A DNA stretch of 64,000 nt from Methylobacterium gossipiicola (GTDB lineage: Bacteria > Pseudomonadota > Alphaproteobacteria > Rhizobiales > Beijerinckiaceae), in assembly GCF_900113485.1 (NCBI RefSeq), contig NZ_FOPM01000012.1, positions 62,001 to 126,000 on the forward strand, read 5' to 3'. Positions within the stretch are counted from its first letter, which is position 1. Each line of letters begins with the position of its first letter. Below, one piece after another: positions 1 to 11,600 of this stretch. Under the pieces are notes generated by a model. That model did no database searches, had not been told where the DNA came from, and saw only the letters and a program-made list of their open reading frames with translations. Position numbers and translations under genes: made by a program.

Positions 1-1
1 G

Positions 2-2512
2 CGGGCGTTGGCGGAGGAGATCGGCGCTCCCTCCGTCGCCACGGCTCGCGAGCTCGACCAGCTCGTTGCCACGCTCGATGCCGTTCTGTTTGAGGCGGAA
101 CGCGCGACGAAGGTTCTCAGCGCTACGTTCGCCGCCCTTGTTCCGGGTGGCGGGTCCGTCCGCGACCTTTGGCTGGATCGCCGTCGGCTCGATCTCGTCG
201 AGGCAGCCTTTCGAAATGCCGCGGCCGCGGCGCAACTCTCGGCCTCCCGGAGCGAGATCGGCCGGCTTCAGACCTTTTTCCCGGAGACGGCAGGAAAGAT
301 CGGTCAGCTCGCCCGCAACTTCCTGTCGGAGGCAGTCGGGCGTCAGGGGGTGGAAGGGGAGCAGGTCTCGCATCTTTGGTCGGCCCTGCGTCGCCAGATC
401 GAGGACCTGGGGCAGAGCCGAGCCCACTTCGATGTCGTTCGAGAGGTCACCGAAGCCGTCCACGCGTGCGGCGCGCCGATCTGGGCTTCGCGCCTTCGAC
501 GGGAACCGGCCAAGGACCTGGCCGACCCGCTGCTGCCGAAGGAGTGGCGCGAGGCCTGGGAATGGGGCGCGATGGCCGCCTACCTGGGGCGGATCGATGA
601 CCGGGACAGGCTGAGGTCGCTTGCGGACGAACGCGTCCGGCTGGATGCCGAGGTGCGGAAAACCTTTGAAGGGCTCGTCCGCGAGCGCACCTTCTACGAG
701 CTCGGTCGCTCGATGACCGGTACGGTGCGTGCGGCCTTGATGATGTTCGCCACGGCCCTGCGCAAGACGGGCAAGGGCACCGGCAAGGGCGCCGTGCGCC
801 ACCGACGTGACGCCCGCCTGGCCATGGCGCAATGCTACGCCGCCATTCCATGCTGGATCATGCCGGCTTGGCGCGTCGCCGAGCAGCTGCCCGGCGAGGT
901 CGGTTCCTTCGACCTCGTGATCATGGACGAGGCCTCGCAGTCGGACATCCGCGAGCTTCCGGCCCTGCTCCGCGGCAGGAAGATCCTCGTGGTCGGCGAC
1001 GACAAGCAGGTGAGCCCGAGCGCGGCGTTCATCGAGAACGCGAAGATCGACCGGCTCGAACACGGCTTCCTCAAGGGCCAGCCCTTCCGAACCCTCCTCC
1101 TGCCGGGAGCCTCGCTCTACGACCTCGCCAAGGTGATGTTCCCGGACAAGCTGGTCATGCTGCGGGAGCACTTCCGCTGCGTCGAACCCATTATCCGGTT
1201 CTCGATGCAGTTCTATCCCGAACCCCTGGTCCCCCTTCGCGTGCCCACCGCGCACGAGCGGCTCGACCCTCCCCTCGTCGACATCTACGTGCCGGACGGA
1301 CGCCGCAAGGGCGACAAGCAGAACCCCCGCGAGGCCGAGGTGATCGTCGACGAGATCCGCAAGCTCGTCGACGACCCGAGCCTTGCGCGCGTGGAGGCCC
1401 TGGACCGCTGGCGAACCATCGGCGTCGTGTCCCTGATCGGAGCGAAGCAGGCCGCCCTCATCAACCGCATGCTCCTGGACGAACTCGGCGAGGAACTCGT
1501 GAGGCGACACCGCATCGCCTGCGGAGACAGCGCCACCTTCCAGGGTAACGAGCGCGACGTGGTCTTCCTGTCGATGATCGCCGATCCGGACAGCAAGCAG
1601 GCCCAGACCGCCACCCAGTTCGAGCAACGCTTCAACGTGGCACTGTCCCGGGCCCGGGACAGGCTGGTCCTGGTGCGCTCCGTCCGGGAGGACGAGCTCA
1701 AGCCCGACGACCTCAAGGCGCGCGTGATCCGGCACTTCCGCGAGCCCATGGCCGGCGCCGAGGCCCGCTCGGGAGACCTGGAGGCACACTGCGATTCCGA
1801 TTTCGAGCGCGACGTTCTTCGGCGTCTCGTCGAGCGCGGATACCGCGTGACCCCGCAGGTGGGCGCGCTCGGGTACCGGATCGATCTCGTCGTGGAGGGC
1901 GTGAACGGGCGTCGTCTCGCGGTCGAATGCGACGGCGACAGGTACCATGGGCCGGAGCGCTGGGCGGACGACATGCGCCGCCAGCGCATTCTGGAACGGG
2001 TCGGTTGGCGCTTCTGGCGTTGCTGGTCGTCGAGCTTCACCCTCGACCCGGATGGATGCATGCTGGACCTGTTCGAGACGCTCGAACGGTCCGGCATCGA
2101 GCCAGGAGGAGCTGCAGAGAGCCAGCCATCCTATACCGCGCACCGGACGGCTCCGACGTCGCGGGAGCGAGCGGAAGGACGGCCGGAGGCCGGTGCTTCA
2201 CAGGACCTCCTCGAACCACGCGCCGAATGCGACCCGCTGGAGCGCGCCGGAACCCCGAAAAGCGTACCTTCGAAAGAAGGGATACGTGCCGGCGACCGGG
2301 TCGTGGTGCGCTACCTCGATGACAATAGGACGGCGACCTTCACGCTTGGGCATGGATCCCACGACGAGGTGAACGGACAGCTTCCCATCAGCTCACCCCT
2401 GGGGTCGAAGCTTCTCGGGGTATCGGAGGAGGACGAGATCGAGTTCGACGCGGGCGGGCGCATCCGTCGCGTACTGGTATTAAGAACTGAGCGGCCGCGT
2501 GCAGCCCTTTGA
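2..2512 (+). CDS. SF1 (COG1112-like) helicase with C-terminal MTES_1575-type nuclease domain, 5' end missing
   Basis: The frame is open from base 2, so the N-terminus, including the Walker A loop, lies outside the window. Superfamily 1 helicase motifs are visible: Walker B with VIMDEASQSD (about residue 303 counted from the TTG at base 8), motif III with VVGDDKQVSPS, then GNERDVVFLSMI and NVALSRARDRLVLV, which are motifs V and VI of the UPF1/DNA2 type. Near residues 600-690 a GYRIDLVV...AVECDGDRYH stretch matches the restriction-endonuclease fold that often ends such proteins (DUF559/MTES_1575). The last 130 residues are low complexity followed by a small beta-rich tail. Helicase-nuclease proteins of this kind occur in antiviral and mobile loci; that role is inferred here. 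Confidence 0.85.
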   Translation, partial: RALAEEIGAPSVATARELDQLVATLDAVLFEAERATKVLSATFAALVPGGGSVRDLWLDRRRLDLVEAAFRNAAAAAQLSASRSEIGRLQTFFPETAGKIGQLARNFLSEAVGRQGVEGEQVSHLWSALRRQIEDLGQSRAHFDVVREVTEAVHACGAPIWASRLRREPAKDLADPLLPKEWREAWEWGAMAAYLGRIDDRDRLRSLADERVRLDAEVRKTFEGLVRERTFYELGRSMTGTVRAALMMFATALRKTGKGTGKGAVRHRRDARLAMAQCYAAIPCWIMPAWRVAEQLPGEVGSFDLVIMDEASQSDIRELPALLRGRKILVVGDDKQVSPSAAFIENAKIDRLEHGFLKGQPFRTLLLPGASLYDLAKVMFPDKLVMLREHFRCVEPIIRFSMQFYPEPLVPLRVPTAHERLDPPLVDIYVPDGRRKGDKQNPREAEVIVDEIRKLVDDPSLARVEALDRWRTIGVVSLIGAKQAALINRMLLDELGEELVRRHRIACGDSATFQGNERDVVFLSMIADPDSKQAQTATQFEQRFNVALSRARDRLVLVRSVREDELKPDDLKARVIRHFREPMAGAEARSGDLEAHCDSDFERDVLRRLVERGYRVTPQVGALGYRIDLVVEGVNGRRLAVECDGDRYHGPERWADDMRRQRILERVGWRFWRCWSSSFTLDPDGCMLDLFETLERSGIEPGGAAESQPSYTAHRTAPTSRERAEGRPEAGASQDLLEPRAECDPLERAGTPKSVPSKEGIRAGDRVVVRYLDDNRTATFTLGHGSHDEVNGQLPISSPLGSKLLGVSEEDEIEFDAGGRIRRVLVLRTERPRAAL

Positions 2513-2720
2513 TCGAGCGTGTCGTCGCTCGGTTGGTTGAGCGGCTTTGCGAACTACCTCGTGTCCGGAAATCCTTGCGGCCTGCTGGAACGTGCGCTTA
2601 AAGGCACATGTTGATGCGGTGGAGCCGTTGGCACCCCATATCACCGTTGCAGACGGCCGGCGGAGGTGTACCATTCACCCGCTGGTAACCGCATCCATTC
2701 CAGCGTGAGGCCGAACCCCT

Positions 2721-3269
2721 TTGATGGCCAGTCCCGTCGACATGACCGAGTATCGCACAATGGCGGAAAACGCCCTTCGTGCCAGTCGGGCAACCGGCAG
2801 TCGCCGGGTCGTGAGCAATCGCGGGCCCGAGCATGCGCGCGCCGTGACCGACGTGCTCGTTACCAGCGCGGAGCGACATCTCGCGTTCCTGTGCGGGTAC
2901 TTCTCGTCGGATATCTTCGATGCCTCGAAGACCCGCGAGTTCCTCGACGGTCCCGGCGCCCAGATGTCGGTCCTGCTGGACCACATGCCGGATGCTGCCC
3001 ATCGTTCCGCGCTGTCCGAACTCGGCGCATACATGGTCGGCGACGACCCAAAGCTGAGGGTCCGTCGTCTCGAACATCCGGCCACGGTGCATTTCGGCAT
3101 CGCCGACGAACGCGACGTTCGGATCGAGACCGACACCCAGTCCCGAAAGGCCACGGTCGTCTTCGGCGACCCCGTCGTCGCGCGTTCCGCAACCCGCAAG
3201 TTCAAGTCGCTCTGGGATGCCGCGGTACCGGTCACCGCCCAGGAACTCGGCGCCTCCGCGACCCGCTAG
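2721..3269 (+). CDS. Small protein, possibly a degenerate phospholipase-D-like domain
   Basis: This is a protein of 180-182 residues; Met at 2721 or 2724 are equivalent starts. I do not recognise a family with certainty. The centre has an alternating hydrophobic pattern (FLCGYFSSDIFD, QMSVLLDHMP), and the second half reads HFGIADERDVRIETD followed by ATVVFGDPVVA and FKSLWDAA. That resembles the C-terminal half of PLD-superfamily domains, where an H..D motif is followed by an F..LW helix, but the canonical HKD lysine is absent. It lies 208 bp downstream of the helicase-nuclease gene and 17 bp upstream of a membrane protein gene, so the three may act together. Confidence 0.6.
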   Translation: MMASPVDMTEYRTMAENALRASRATGSRRVVSNRGPEHARAVTDVLVTSAERHLAFLCGYFSSDIFDASKTREFLDGPGAQMSVLLDHMPDAAHRSALSELGAYMVGDDPKLRVRRLEHPATVHFGIADERDVRIETDTQSRKATVVFGDPVVARSATRKFKSLWDAAVPVTAQELGASATR

Positions 3270-3286
3270 GCGAACGGTCCCGCCCC

Positions 3287-4120
3287 ATGCGTGCGTTCGG
3301 ATTGCTCGCCCTCGGCGTCCTGGTCGGGCTTGCTGTCTATCACGTGCTCGGGGTGACCGGGGTCTCCGCTATGGTGGAGCACTTCCACCCGAAGTTCGAC
3401 ACCCCAGACCTGAGGCGCCTTGCGGCCGATGAGAACCGCAAGGCGCTTGAGGTCATTTTCGGCACCATCATCACCCTCGGGGGCATCACCCTCACCTGCA
3501 CCGTGGGGTATCTCTCCCTACCACAGGAACGCTTTAGCGAGGCCGCGCAACGACTGGCACAGCAGGCATTCGGGGAGATGTACCAGAACCGGGAGGAATC
3601 CTCCGAGCAGTTGAAGCGGGCGCAAGCCGCCATTGAGAAGAACGAAAAATCCCGTCCCTCACTCATCGCCCTCTACACGCTGATTAGCATCCACTCCATT
3701 GCGCCCTGGACCTTTCGGCCCTGCCACAAGCAGCTGCAGGCCCTAGGGAACGGTCTGCGGAACGTCTGGCGGGGAACCCGCATCGCGGTGTTCGTACGCG
3801 CAGGCGACGTTTCCTGCGTCGCCTGGCTCGCGGGGCTCACTGCCCTGACTGTGCTGTTCGCCGCCCTTTTCATGGTCCGGCTTGTAGCCCTCGATGCCGT
3901 CGTGGACGGGCCCTGGCCGATGATCACCGACCTCGCCCAGCTCGGCGCCCTCTTCACGCTCGTCGCACTCGTCCTCGTCATGGGCATCGCCATCGCTCGG
4001 GCGGTCACGGCCCAGTCGGTCAGGCGTGCCATCGAGGAAGCCCGTGAGCAGGAGGAAGGCCGTTTGGCGGACGAGGCCACCCGCCTGATCGATCAGACCG
4101 GCGAGGTCCTCGGCGCCTAG
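3287..4120 (+). CDS. Four-helix membrane protein of unknown function
   Basis: A protein of 277 residues. The ATG at 3287 is chosen because it gives a signal-anchor-like first helix right at the N-terminus (residues 3-22) and starts 17 bp after the preceding gene; the same frame stays open further upstream but would overlap that gene. Further helices are at about 55-80, 176-200 and 213-238. Between helices 2 and 3 is a charged helical segment rich in Glu, Gln and Lys, and the C-terminus after helix 4 is a charged helix, so two sizeable parts face the same side of the membrane. No catalytic motif is recognised. Its position behind a helicase-nuclease and a small soluble protein suggests an effector of a defence-like set, which is inference. 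Confidence 0.7.
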   Translation: MRAFGLLALGVLVGLAVYHVLGVTGVSAMVEHFHPKFDTPDLRRLAADENRKALEVIFGTIITLGGITLTCTVGYLSLPQERFSEAAQRLAQQAFGEMYQNREESSEQLKRAQAAIEKNEKSRPSLIALYTLISIHSIAPWTFRPCHKQLQALGNGLRNVWRGTRIAVFVRAGDVSCVAWLAGLTALTVLFAALFMVRLVALDAVVDGPWPMITDLAQLGALFTLVALVLVMGIAIARAVTAQSVRRAIEEAREQEEGRLADEATRLIDQTGEVLGA

Positions 4121-4224
4121 CTCTGGACCGGGGCCTGTGCTGGATGCCGTCCGCGAAGCTTGCCCCTTCACGCCCCTCCACGATGACGCACCGCTTCCGG
4201 AAGGATGTACCGCCACGGCGTCTT

Positions 4225-6621
<2,397 letters not shown>

Positions 6622-6653
6622 GATCGTGTTCCCGTTCGTCGATGTTGCCTATC

Positions 6654-6684
6654 GGTGTGCGCCTTCCCATCATGGGAAGGTCAA
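6654..6684 (-). promoter_or_regulatory. CueR-type promoter of copA
   Basis: On the minus strand a -35 box TTGACC (6679-6684) and a -10 region CACACC (6654-6659) are separated by 19 bp, longer than the normal 17, as in MerR-family activated promoters. The spacer holds the perfect palindrome CCTTCCCATCATGGGAAGG (6662-6680), which matches the ACCTTCC-N7-GGAAGG pattern of known CueR operators. The -10 is weak, as expected for an activated promoter. The palindrome also lies just upstream of the cueR start codon, so autoregulation is likely. Confidence 0.88.
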
Positions 6685-6698
6685 CCATGGGGATCGTC

Positions 6699-7184
6699 AT
6701 GAACATCGGGCAGGCGGCGGACGCATCGGGGGTCTCAGCCAAGATGATCCGCCATTACGAGAGCATCGGCTTGGTGCCCCAGGCCGACCGCCGGGACAGC
6801 GGCTACCGCGACTACGACCCGGAGGACGTGCACCGGCTCAGCTTCGTCCGCCGGGCTCGGGACCTCGGCTTCCCGTTGGAACGCATCCGGGTCCTTCTGG
6901 GATTGTGGGGCGATCCCACACGCAGCAGCGCCGAGGTGAAGGCCCTCGCTTTGACCCACATCGAGGAACTCGAAGAGAAGGCCCGCCACCTTCAGGAAAT
7001 GGCGGACGTCCTTCGTGGTCTGGCCGACGCCTGCGACGGGGACGGACGACCCCACTGCCCGATCATCGAGGGACTGGAGGCCGGATCCGTGCCGGCCTCC
7101 AGCCCCTCGGGTGAACGGCTTATTTCGCGTTCTTCTTCAACCAGCCTTCCATCTCGCCGATCTCCTTCTCCTGGTCGTCGATGA
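6699..7184 (+). CDS. cueR: Copper-responsive MerR-family regulator CueR
   Basis: Cu(I)-sensing activator. Start at the ATG at 6699 (MNIGQAA, the usual family N-terminus); an in-frame ATG at 6687 is possible, but earlier ones would put the operator inside the coding region. The MerR DNA-binding domain is clear (SGVSAKMIRHYESIGL), followed by a dimerisation helix and the metal-binding loop CDGDGRPHCPIIEGL, whose C-x7-C spacing is that of CueR. After the loop comes a Ser/Arg-rich tail of about 28 residues that is largely antisense to the 3' end of the convergent DUF305 gene (65-bp overlap) and probably unimportant. Divergent from copA, with the shared operator between. Confidence 0.93.
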   Translation: MNIGQAADASGVSAKMIRHYESIGLVPQADRRDSGYRDYDPEDVHRLSFVRRARDLGFPLERIRVLLGLWGDPTRSSAEVKALALTHIEELEEKARHLQEMADVLRGLADACDGDGRPHCPIIEGLEAGSVPASSPSGERLISRSSSTSLPSRRSPSPGRR

Positions 7185-7551
7185 TCTTCTGGGCCATCGC
7201 CTTGGTCTCGGGGTCCTTGGCGTGCTTCAGGGCCACCTTGGCCATGGCCACCGCGCCCTTGTGGTGCGGGATCATGTGGGTGCGGAAATCCACGTCCGGG
7301 TTGCCGGTGTAGGGCACGTGCATGTCGTGCATCATCGCCATGTCGGCGGCCTTGAAGTCCTTGGTCGAGGCCGGGTCCTTCGGGTCCGGCTTCATGTCGT
7401 TTATCATCTTCATCATGTCTTCGTCATGCGACGCCTTCGGGTCGCCGGGCATCTCGTGCCCGCCGTGGGAATGGGTCGACTGGGCGAGGCTCGGCCCAGC
7501 CGTTCCGAGGCCGAGCAGCGCGGCCAGTGCAATCGTGCCGATGGTCTTCAT
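7120..7551 (-). CDS. DUF305 periplasmic copper-associated protein
   Basis: A secreted protein of 143 residues. The start is set at MKTIGTIALA, giving a clean signal peptide ending near SLAQS; a second ATG lies 12 bp upstream. The mature protein is rich in Met, His and Asp (HSHGGHEMPGD, MAMMHDMHVP) and carries the DUF305 hallmark MIPHHKGAVAMAKVAL, where two adjacent His and nearby Met form a likely metal site. DUF305 proteins recur in copper clusters of proteobacteria. It follows cueR tail to tail, so it is on a different transcript from copA. Confidence 0.88.
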   Translation of the reverse strand: MKTIGTIALAALLGLGTAGPSLAQSTHSHGGHEMPGDPKASHDEDMMKMINDMKPDPKDPASTKDFKAADMAMMHDMHVPYTGNPDVDFRTHMIPHHKGAVAMAKVALKHAKDPETKAMAQKIIDDQEKEIGEMEGWLKKNAK

Positions 7552-7648
7552 GGTCGTTTCCATTCCTACGTGACGTAACTTGGTGGTGGGGCAGTGGGAG
7601 CCCTGCGCCCTGGACGGACGCATGAGGGTTCCCGGTCCGGGCGGCCGA

Positions 7649-7891
7649 TCAGCGGTTCCGGGACGGCTTGGAGGCCGATCCATCGGGATGGGCGTGGTCC
7701 ATGCGTTCACCCGACCCCGTCGAACCCGTCTCGCCGGGGCGCGCGTCGTGGGCCGGCCCACCCGAGGTGCCACCACGGTTCGGCGTCGGCTGGGTCTGCT
7801 GCTCGGCGTTGGCATTGCCCTGGTCGTCGGCGAGGGCCGGGGTTGCCGCCGAGAGGGCGATCAGCAGGGCGGCGGCGGTCATGGTCTTCAT
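7649..7891 (-). CDS. Small secreted hydrophilic protein
   Basis: An 80-residue protein starting at MKTMTAAALLIAL, with a typical signal peptide cleaved near ALADD. The mature part is short, disordered and polar (Gln, Asn, Gly, Pro rich), with a HAHPDG motif near the C-terminus. No family is recognised. It lies between the DUF305 gene and a small periplasmic protein gene on the same strand, within the copper block. The signal peptide closely resembles that of the neighbouring DUF305 protein. Confidence 0.6.
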   Translation of the reverse strand: MKTMTAAALLIALSAATPALADDQGNANAEQQTQPTPNRGGTSGGPAHDARPGETGSTGSGERMDHAHPDGSASKPSRNR

Positions 7892-8049
7892 GGCTTCGGT
7901 CTCCTTGGTTCGTCGTGTTGGACAGGCCGGCAAAGCGTTTTCCGGCCGGTGGCTCGAACAGGAGGGACAGCCTTCGGCGGTCCTCCTGCATCCCTGCACG
8001 GGATCGGTCGGTCCCCTCCGGCCCGCGTCCGGGGCCGGAGGGCCGTTGG

Positions 8050-8415
8050 TCAGTTGAACTTGCCGCTCGTCGTCGCGCCGTCCGGGGCGGTGAGCTGGAC
8101 GGCGCCCTTCGGGCTCTCACCGAGCGCCACGGACGCCTTGCCCGAGAGGCGGTTACCGTCGGCCGGTTCGAGGGGCACCCGAGCCGGCTTGCCGCCGACG
8201 ACGAGGATGGCGGTGCCCTTGAAGCCGGTCGCCGGAACCGGTTTCTGGCTGCCGTCCGTGACGAACACGTCGACGCTTTCGCCCTTGGCAACGAGCTCGA
8301 CGTGGTACTTGCCGGCATCCGTCACCCGGCCGCCGTGCTGGCCGGACACCTCGTGCGCGTGGACCGGCAGGGCGAGCAGCACGCCCGCCATCAGGGCCAT
8401 TCTCCAGGGAATCAT
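8050..8415 (-). CDS. Small periplasmic protein accompanying an HME-RND pump
   Basis: A 121-residue protein with a signal peptide (MIPWRMALMAGVLLALPVHA) and a mature beta-rich domain beginning HEVSGQHGG. The ATG at 8415 is preceded by AAGGAGAAA at good spacing, which decides against longer frames that would run into the pump gene. Conserved-looking Gly/His positions (GKYHVELV, VFVTDG) suggest a small metal-binding or pump-associated domain, as seen beside CzcA-type genes in related bacteria; the precise family is not recognised. It starts 27 bp after the pump gene stop, so it is probably the last gene of the operon that begins with the adaptor at 13340. Confidence 0.75.
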   Translation of the reverse strand: MIPWRMALMAGVLLALPVHAHEVSGQHGGRVTDAGKYHVELVAKGESVDVFVTDGSQKPVPATGFKGTAILVVGGKPARVPLEPADGNRLSGKASVALGESPKGAVQLTAPDGATTSGKFN

Positions 8416-8441
8416 CGGGTTTCTCCTTTTTGGGTGGGGGC

Positions 8442-11400
8442 TCAGAACGCCTCGACCGGACGCGGCTTGGCGCCGTCCGGACGCGGTGCATCGGGTGTCT
8501 CGGACTGCACGGCGCGCAAGCGCTCCAGCGGGGCCTTGCCGAACCGCAGGAACAGGACGGGCGTCAGGACCGTGTCGAGCAGGGTCGCGCTGATCAGGCC
8601 GCCGAAGATGGTCACCGCGACCGGGTGCAGGATCTCCTTGCCCGGGTTCGCGGCGTCGTAGAGCAGCGGCACCAGGGCGACGCCCGCCGACAGGGCGGTC
8701 ATCAGCACCGGCGTCAGGCGCTCCAGGCTGCCGCGCACCACGAGGTCGCGCCCGAACGGCATGCCCTCGTGCAGCGACAGGTTCAGGTAGTGGCTGATCT
8801 TCAGGATGCCGTTGCGGGCGCTGATGCCGGTCAGCGTGATGAACCCGATCATCGACGCCACCGAGAGCGGCTGGCCCACCAGCCACAGCGCGATCACGCT
8901 GCCGATGAGGGCGAGCGGCACGTTGCCCATGATGATCAGCGCCAGCACGGCCGAGCGGTAGCGGCTGTAGAGGATGGCGAAGACCAGGGCGAGGGAAAGG
9001 GTCGAAAGGGCCGCGATGGTCCGGCTCGCCTCCTCCTGCGCCTGGAAGGTCCCCTCCAGGCTGGCGAAGAAGCCCGGCGGGAGCTTGGCTTCCGCCACCT
9101 CCTTGCGGATGGCCGCCACGATGGTGGCCATGTCGCTTTGCCCGTTGGTGTTGGCCTGGACGACGAGACGGCGCCGGCTGTTCTCGCGCAGGATCTGGTT
9201 GGGGCCGTCCGTCTCGCGGATGTCGGCGACCTGGCGCGCCGGCACCCAGCCGGACGGCGTCTCGATCAGGAGGTCCTTGAGCCCCTGGGTCGTGCGCTGG
9301 CGCTCGGGCAGGCGCAAGAGCACGTCGAAGCGCTTGTAGCCATCGGCCACCGTCGAAACGACGCGCCCGTTGGACAGCCGGCTGAGCTGCTCGACTACGG
9401 CCGAGGGCTGGACCCCGTAGAGGGCGGCCCGGGTGTAATCGACCCGGATCTCCAGCTGCGGGATGCGGACCTGCTTCTCCACCTGCAGGTCGGCCAGGCC
9501 GGGGATTTTTGCCATGCGGTCGCGCAGGTCGTTGGCCACGCTGCGCAGGGCGTCGAGATCCTCGCCGAAGATCTTCAGGGCAAGCTCGGCCCGGACGCCG
9601 GACAGCATGTGGTCGAGGCGGTGCGAGATCGGCTGGCCGACGTTCACCGAGAGCGGCAGCCGGGACAGGCGCTGCCGGATGTCCGCCACGACCGCGTCCT
9701 TCGGCCGGCCGCCGCCCTTGAGCTCGACCTCGATCTCGGAGGAGTGGACGCCCTCAGCATGCTCGTCGAGCTCGGCCCGGCCGGTGCGGCGACCCACCGA
9801 GGCGACCTCCGGAATGTCCAGGAGCAGCTTCTCGGCGATGAGGCCGACGCGGTTGCTCTCGGAGAGCGAAATCCCCGGGTTGAACGTCGTGTTGACGGTG
9901 AACGAGCCCTCGTTGAAGGGCGGGAGGAAGGCGCGCGGCAGGTTCCAGGCGGCGATCCCGGCCGCCACGACGGACAGCGCCACCGTGGCGACGAGCAGGC
10001 GCTGGTGCCGGAAGGCGACGCCGAGCAACCGGGCGTTACCCCGCTTGAGCCAGCGCAGCAGGGCGCTGTCGTGCTCGGCCAGGCTCTTGAGGCCGGGCAG
10101 CAGGTAGTAGGCCAGCACCGGCGTCAGGGTCACGGACACCAGCAGGCTCGCCAGGATGGAGATGATGTAGGCCTGGCCCAGGGGCGCGAAGAGGCGGCCC
10201 TCGATGCCCGACAGGGCGAACAGGGGCACGAACACGAGGACGATGATCATCGTTGCGTAGACGATGCCGGAGCGCACCTCCGAGGAGGCGGCAACCACCA
10301 CCTCGAAGGTCGAGCGCGGCGAGCCGGCCGCCCGGTTCTCGCCGAGCCTTCGAAAGATGTTCTCGACGTCGACCACCGCGTCGTCGACGAGCTCGCCGAT
10401 GGCGATGGCGAGCCCGCCCAGGGTCATGGTGTTGATCGACAGGCCGGCGAGGTGGAAGGCCACCGCGGTCGCCAGGATCGAGACCGGGATGGCGGTCAGC
10501 GAGATGGCCGTGGTGCGCACGTTCAGGAGGAACGCGAAGAGCACGATGGCCACAACCACGATGGCCTCGACGAGCACGCGCTCGACGTTGGCGATGGAGG
10601 TCTCGATGAAGTTCGCCTGCCGGAACAGGATCTGGTCGGCCTTGATCCCGTTCGGCAGGGTCGCGGTGACCTCCTTCAGCGCCGCCTCGATCTCGCGGGT
10701 GAGCTTGACCGTGTCGACGTCGGGCTGCTTCTCGACGGAGACGATGACGCCGGGCTTGCCCATGTAGCCGCCGTCGCCGCGCTTCACCCTCGGGGCGAAG
10801 GAGACTTCCGCCACCTGGCGCAGGTAGACCGGCGCGTCCGCGACGTTGGCGACGACGACGCTGCGCAGGTCGTCGAGGCTCATGGTCCGGCCGATGTTCC
10901 GGATGAGGTACTCGCGGGCGTACTGGTCGGTGAAGCCGCCGCCGGCATTGGTGCCGAACTGGGTCAGGGACGCCTCAAGCTGGGCGTTGGTGACGCCGAG
11001 CGCCCGCATGGCCGCCACGTTCGGGCTTACCCGGAACTGGCGCACCTCGCCGCCGATGGGAATGACCTGGGCGACGCCCGGGATGGTGAGCAGGCGAGGC
11101 CGCAGGATGAAGTCGGCGGCCTCGCGCACCTCCATCGGGGTCGCGTTGTCTCCGGTCACCGCGACCAGCAGGATCTGCCCCATGATGGAGGAGATCGGCC
11201 CCATCTGGGGCGTGACGTTCGGCGGGAGCTGGTCGCGGACCAGGGTCAGACGCTCGGCGATCTGCTGCCGATTCCGGTAGATGTCGGTGCCCCAGTCGAA
11301 CTCGACGTAGACGATGGAGAGCCCGACGCCGGAGACCGAGCGCACCCGGCTGACCCCGGGCAGGCCGTTCATCCGGGTCTCGATGGGATAGGTGACGAGC

Positions 11401-11588
11401 TGCTCCACCTCGGGCGGCGCGAGCCCCTCGGCCTCGGTCATGATGGTGACCGTCGGCTTGTTGAGGTCGGGAAACACGTCCACCGGCAGCTTGGTGGCGG
11501 TGAAGGCGCCGTACAGGATCAGGACGGCGGCGACCGCGAGGACGAGCAGGCGGTTGCGCAGTGACTGCGTGACGAGGAAATTGAACAT
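8442..11588 (-). CDS. HME-RND heavy-metal efflux pump (CzcA/CusA family)
   Basis: Inner-membrane proton-driven pump, 1048 residues, the usual length for the family. The N-terminal helix ([16 protein letters not shown]) is followed by the porter region starting [10 protein letters not shown]. The fourth helix has [15 protein letters not shown] (about residues 396-410). Its acidic proton-relay residues are present, but the motif is neither the DFG..VDGAVV form of Zn/Co/Cd pumps nor the AIG..VDAA form of Cu/Ag pumps, so the substrate cannot be read from it. It follows its adaptor gene by 12 bp. The copper context makes Cu or a related ion plausible. Confidence 0.88.
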   Translation of the reverse strand: MFNFLVTQSLRNRLLVLAVAAVLILYGAFTATKLPVDVFPDLNKPTVTIMTEAEGLAPPEVEQLVTYPIETRMNGLPGVSRVRSVSGVGLSIVYVEFDWGTDIYRNRQQIAERLTLVRDQLPPNVTPQMGPISSIMGQILLVAVTGDNATPMEVREAADFILRPRLLTIPGVAQVIPIGGEVRQFRVSPNVAAMRALGVTNAQLEASLTQFGTNAGGGFTDQYAREYLIRNIGRTMSLDDLRSVVVANVADAPVYLRQVAEVSFAPRVKRGDGGYMGKPGVIVSVEKQPDVDTVKLTREIEAALKEVTATLPNGIKADQILFRQANFIETSIANVERVLVEAIVVVAIVLFAFLLNVRTTAISLTAIPVSILATAVAFHLAGLSINTMTLGGLAIAIGELVDDAVVDVENIFRRLGENRAAGSPRSTFEVVVAASSEVRSGIVYATMIIVLVFVPLFALSGIEGRLFAPLGQAYIISILASLLVSVTLTPVLAYYLLPGLKSLAEHDSALLRWLKRGNARLLGVAFRHQRLLVATVALSVVAAGIAAWNLPRAFLPPFNEGSFTVNTTFNPGISLSESNRVGLIAEKLLLDIPEVASVGRRTGRAELDEHAEGVHSSEIEVELKGGGRPKDAVVADIRQRLSRLPLSVNVGQPISHRLDHMLSGVRAELALKIFGEDLDALRSVANDLRDRMAKIPGLADLQVEKQVRIPQLEIRVDYTRAALYGVQPSAVVEQLSRLSNGRVVSTVADGYKRFDVLLRLPERQRTTQGLKDLLIETPSGWVPARQVADIRETDGPNQILRENSRRRLVVQANTNGQSDMATIVAAIRKEVAEAKLPPGFFASLEGTFQAQEEASRTIAALSTLSLALVFAILYSRYRSAVLALIIMGNVPLALIGSVIALWLVGQPLSVASMIGFITLTGISARNGILKISHYLNLSLHEGMPFGRDLVVRGSLERLTPVLMTALSAGVALVPLLYDAANPGKEILHPVAVTIFGGLISATLLDTVLTPVLFLRFGKAPLERLRAVQSETPDAPRPDGAKPRPVEAF

Positions 11589-11600
11589 GGGCGTGCCTCC

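Noticed and set aside
8430..11564. A 1044-codon open frame on the plus strand across the RND pump
   Set aside because: Shadow of the real pump gene on the other strand; composition is non-protein-like and no motif is present.
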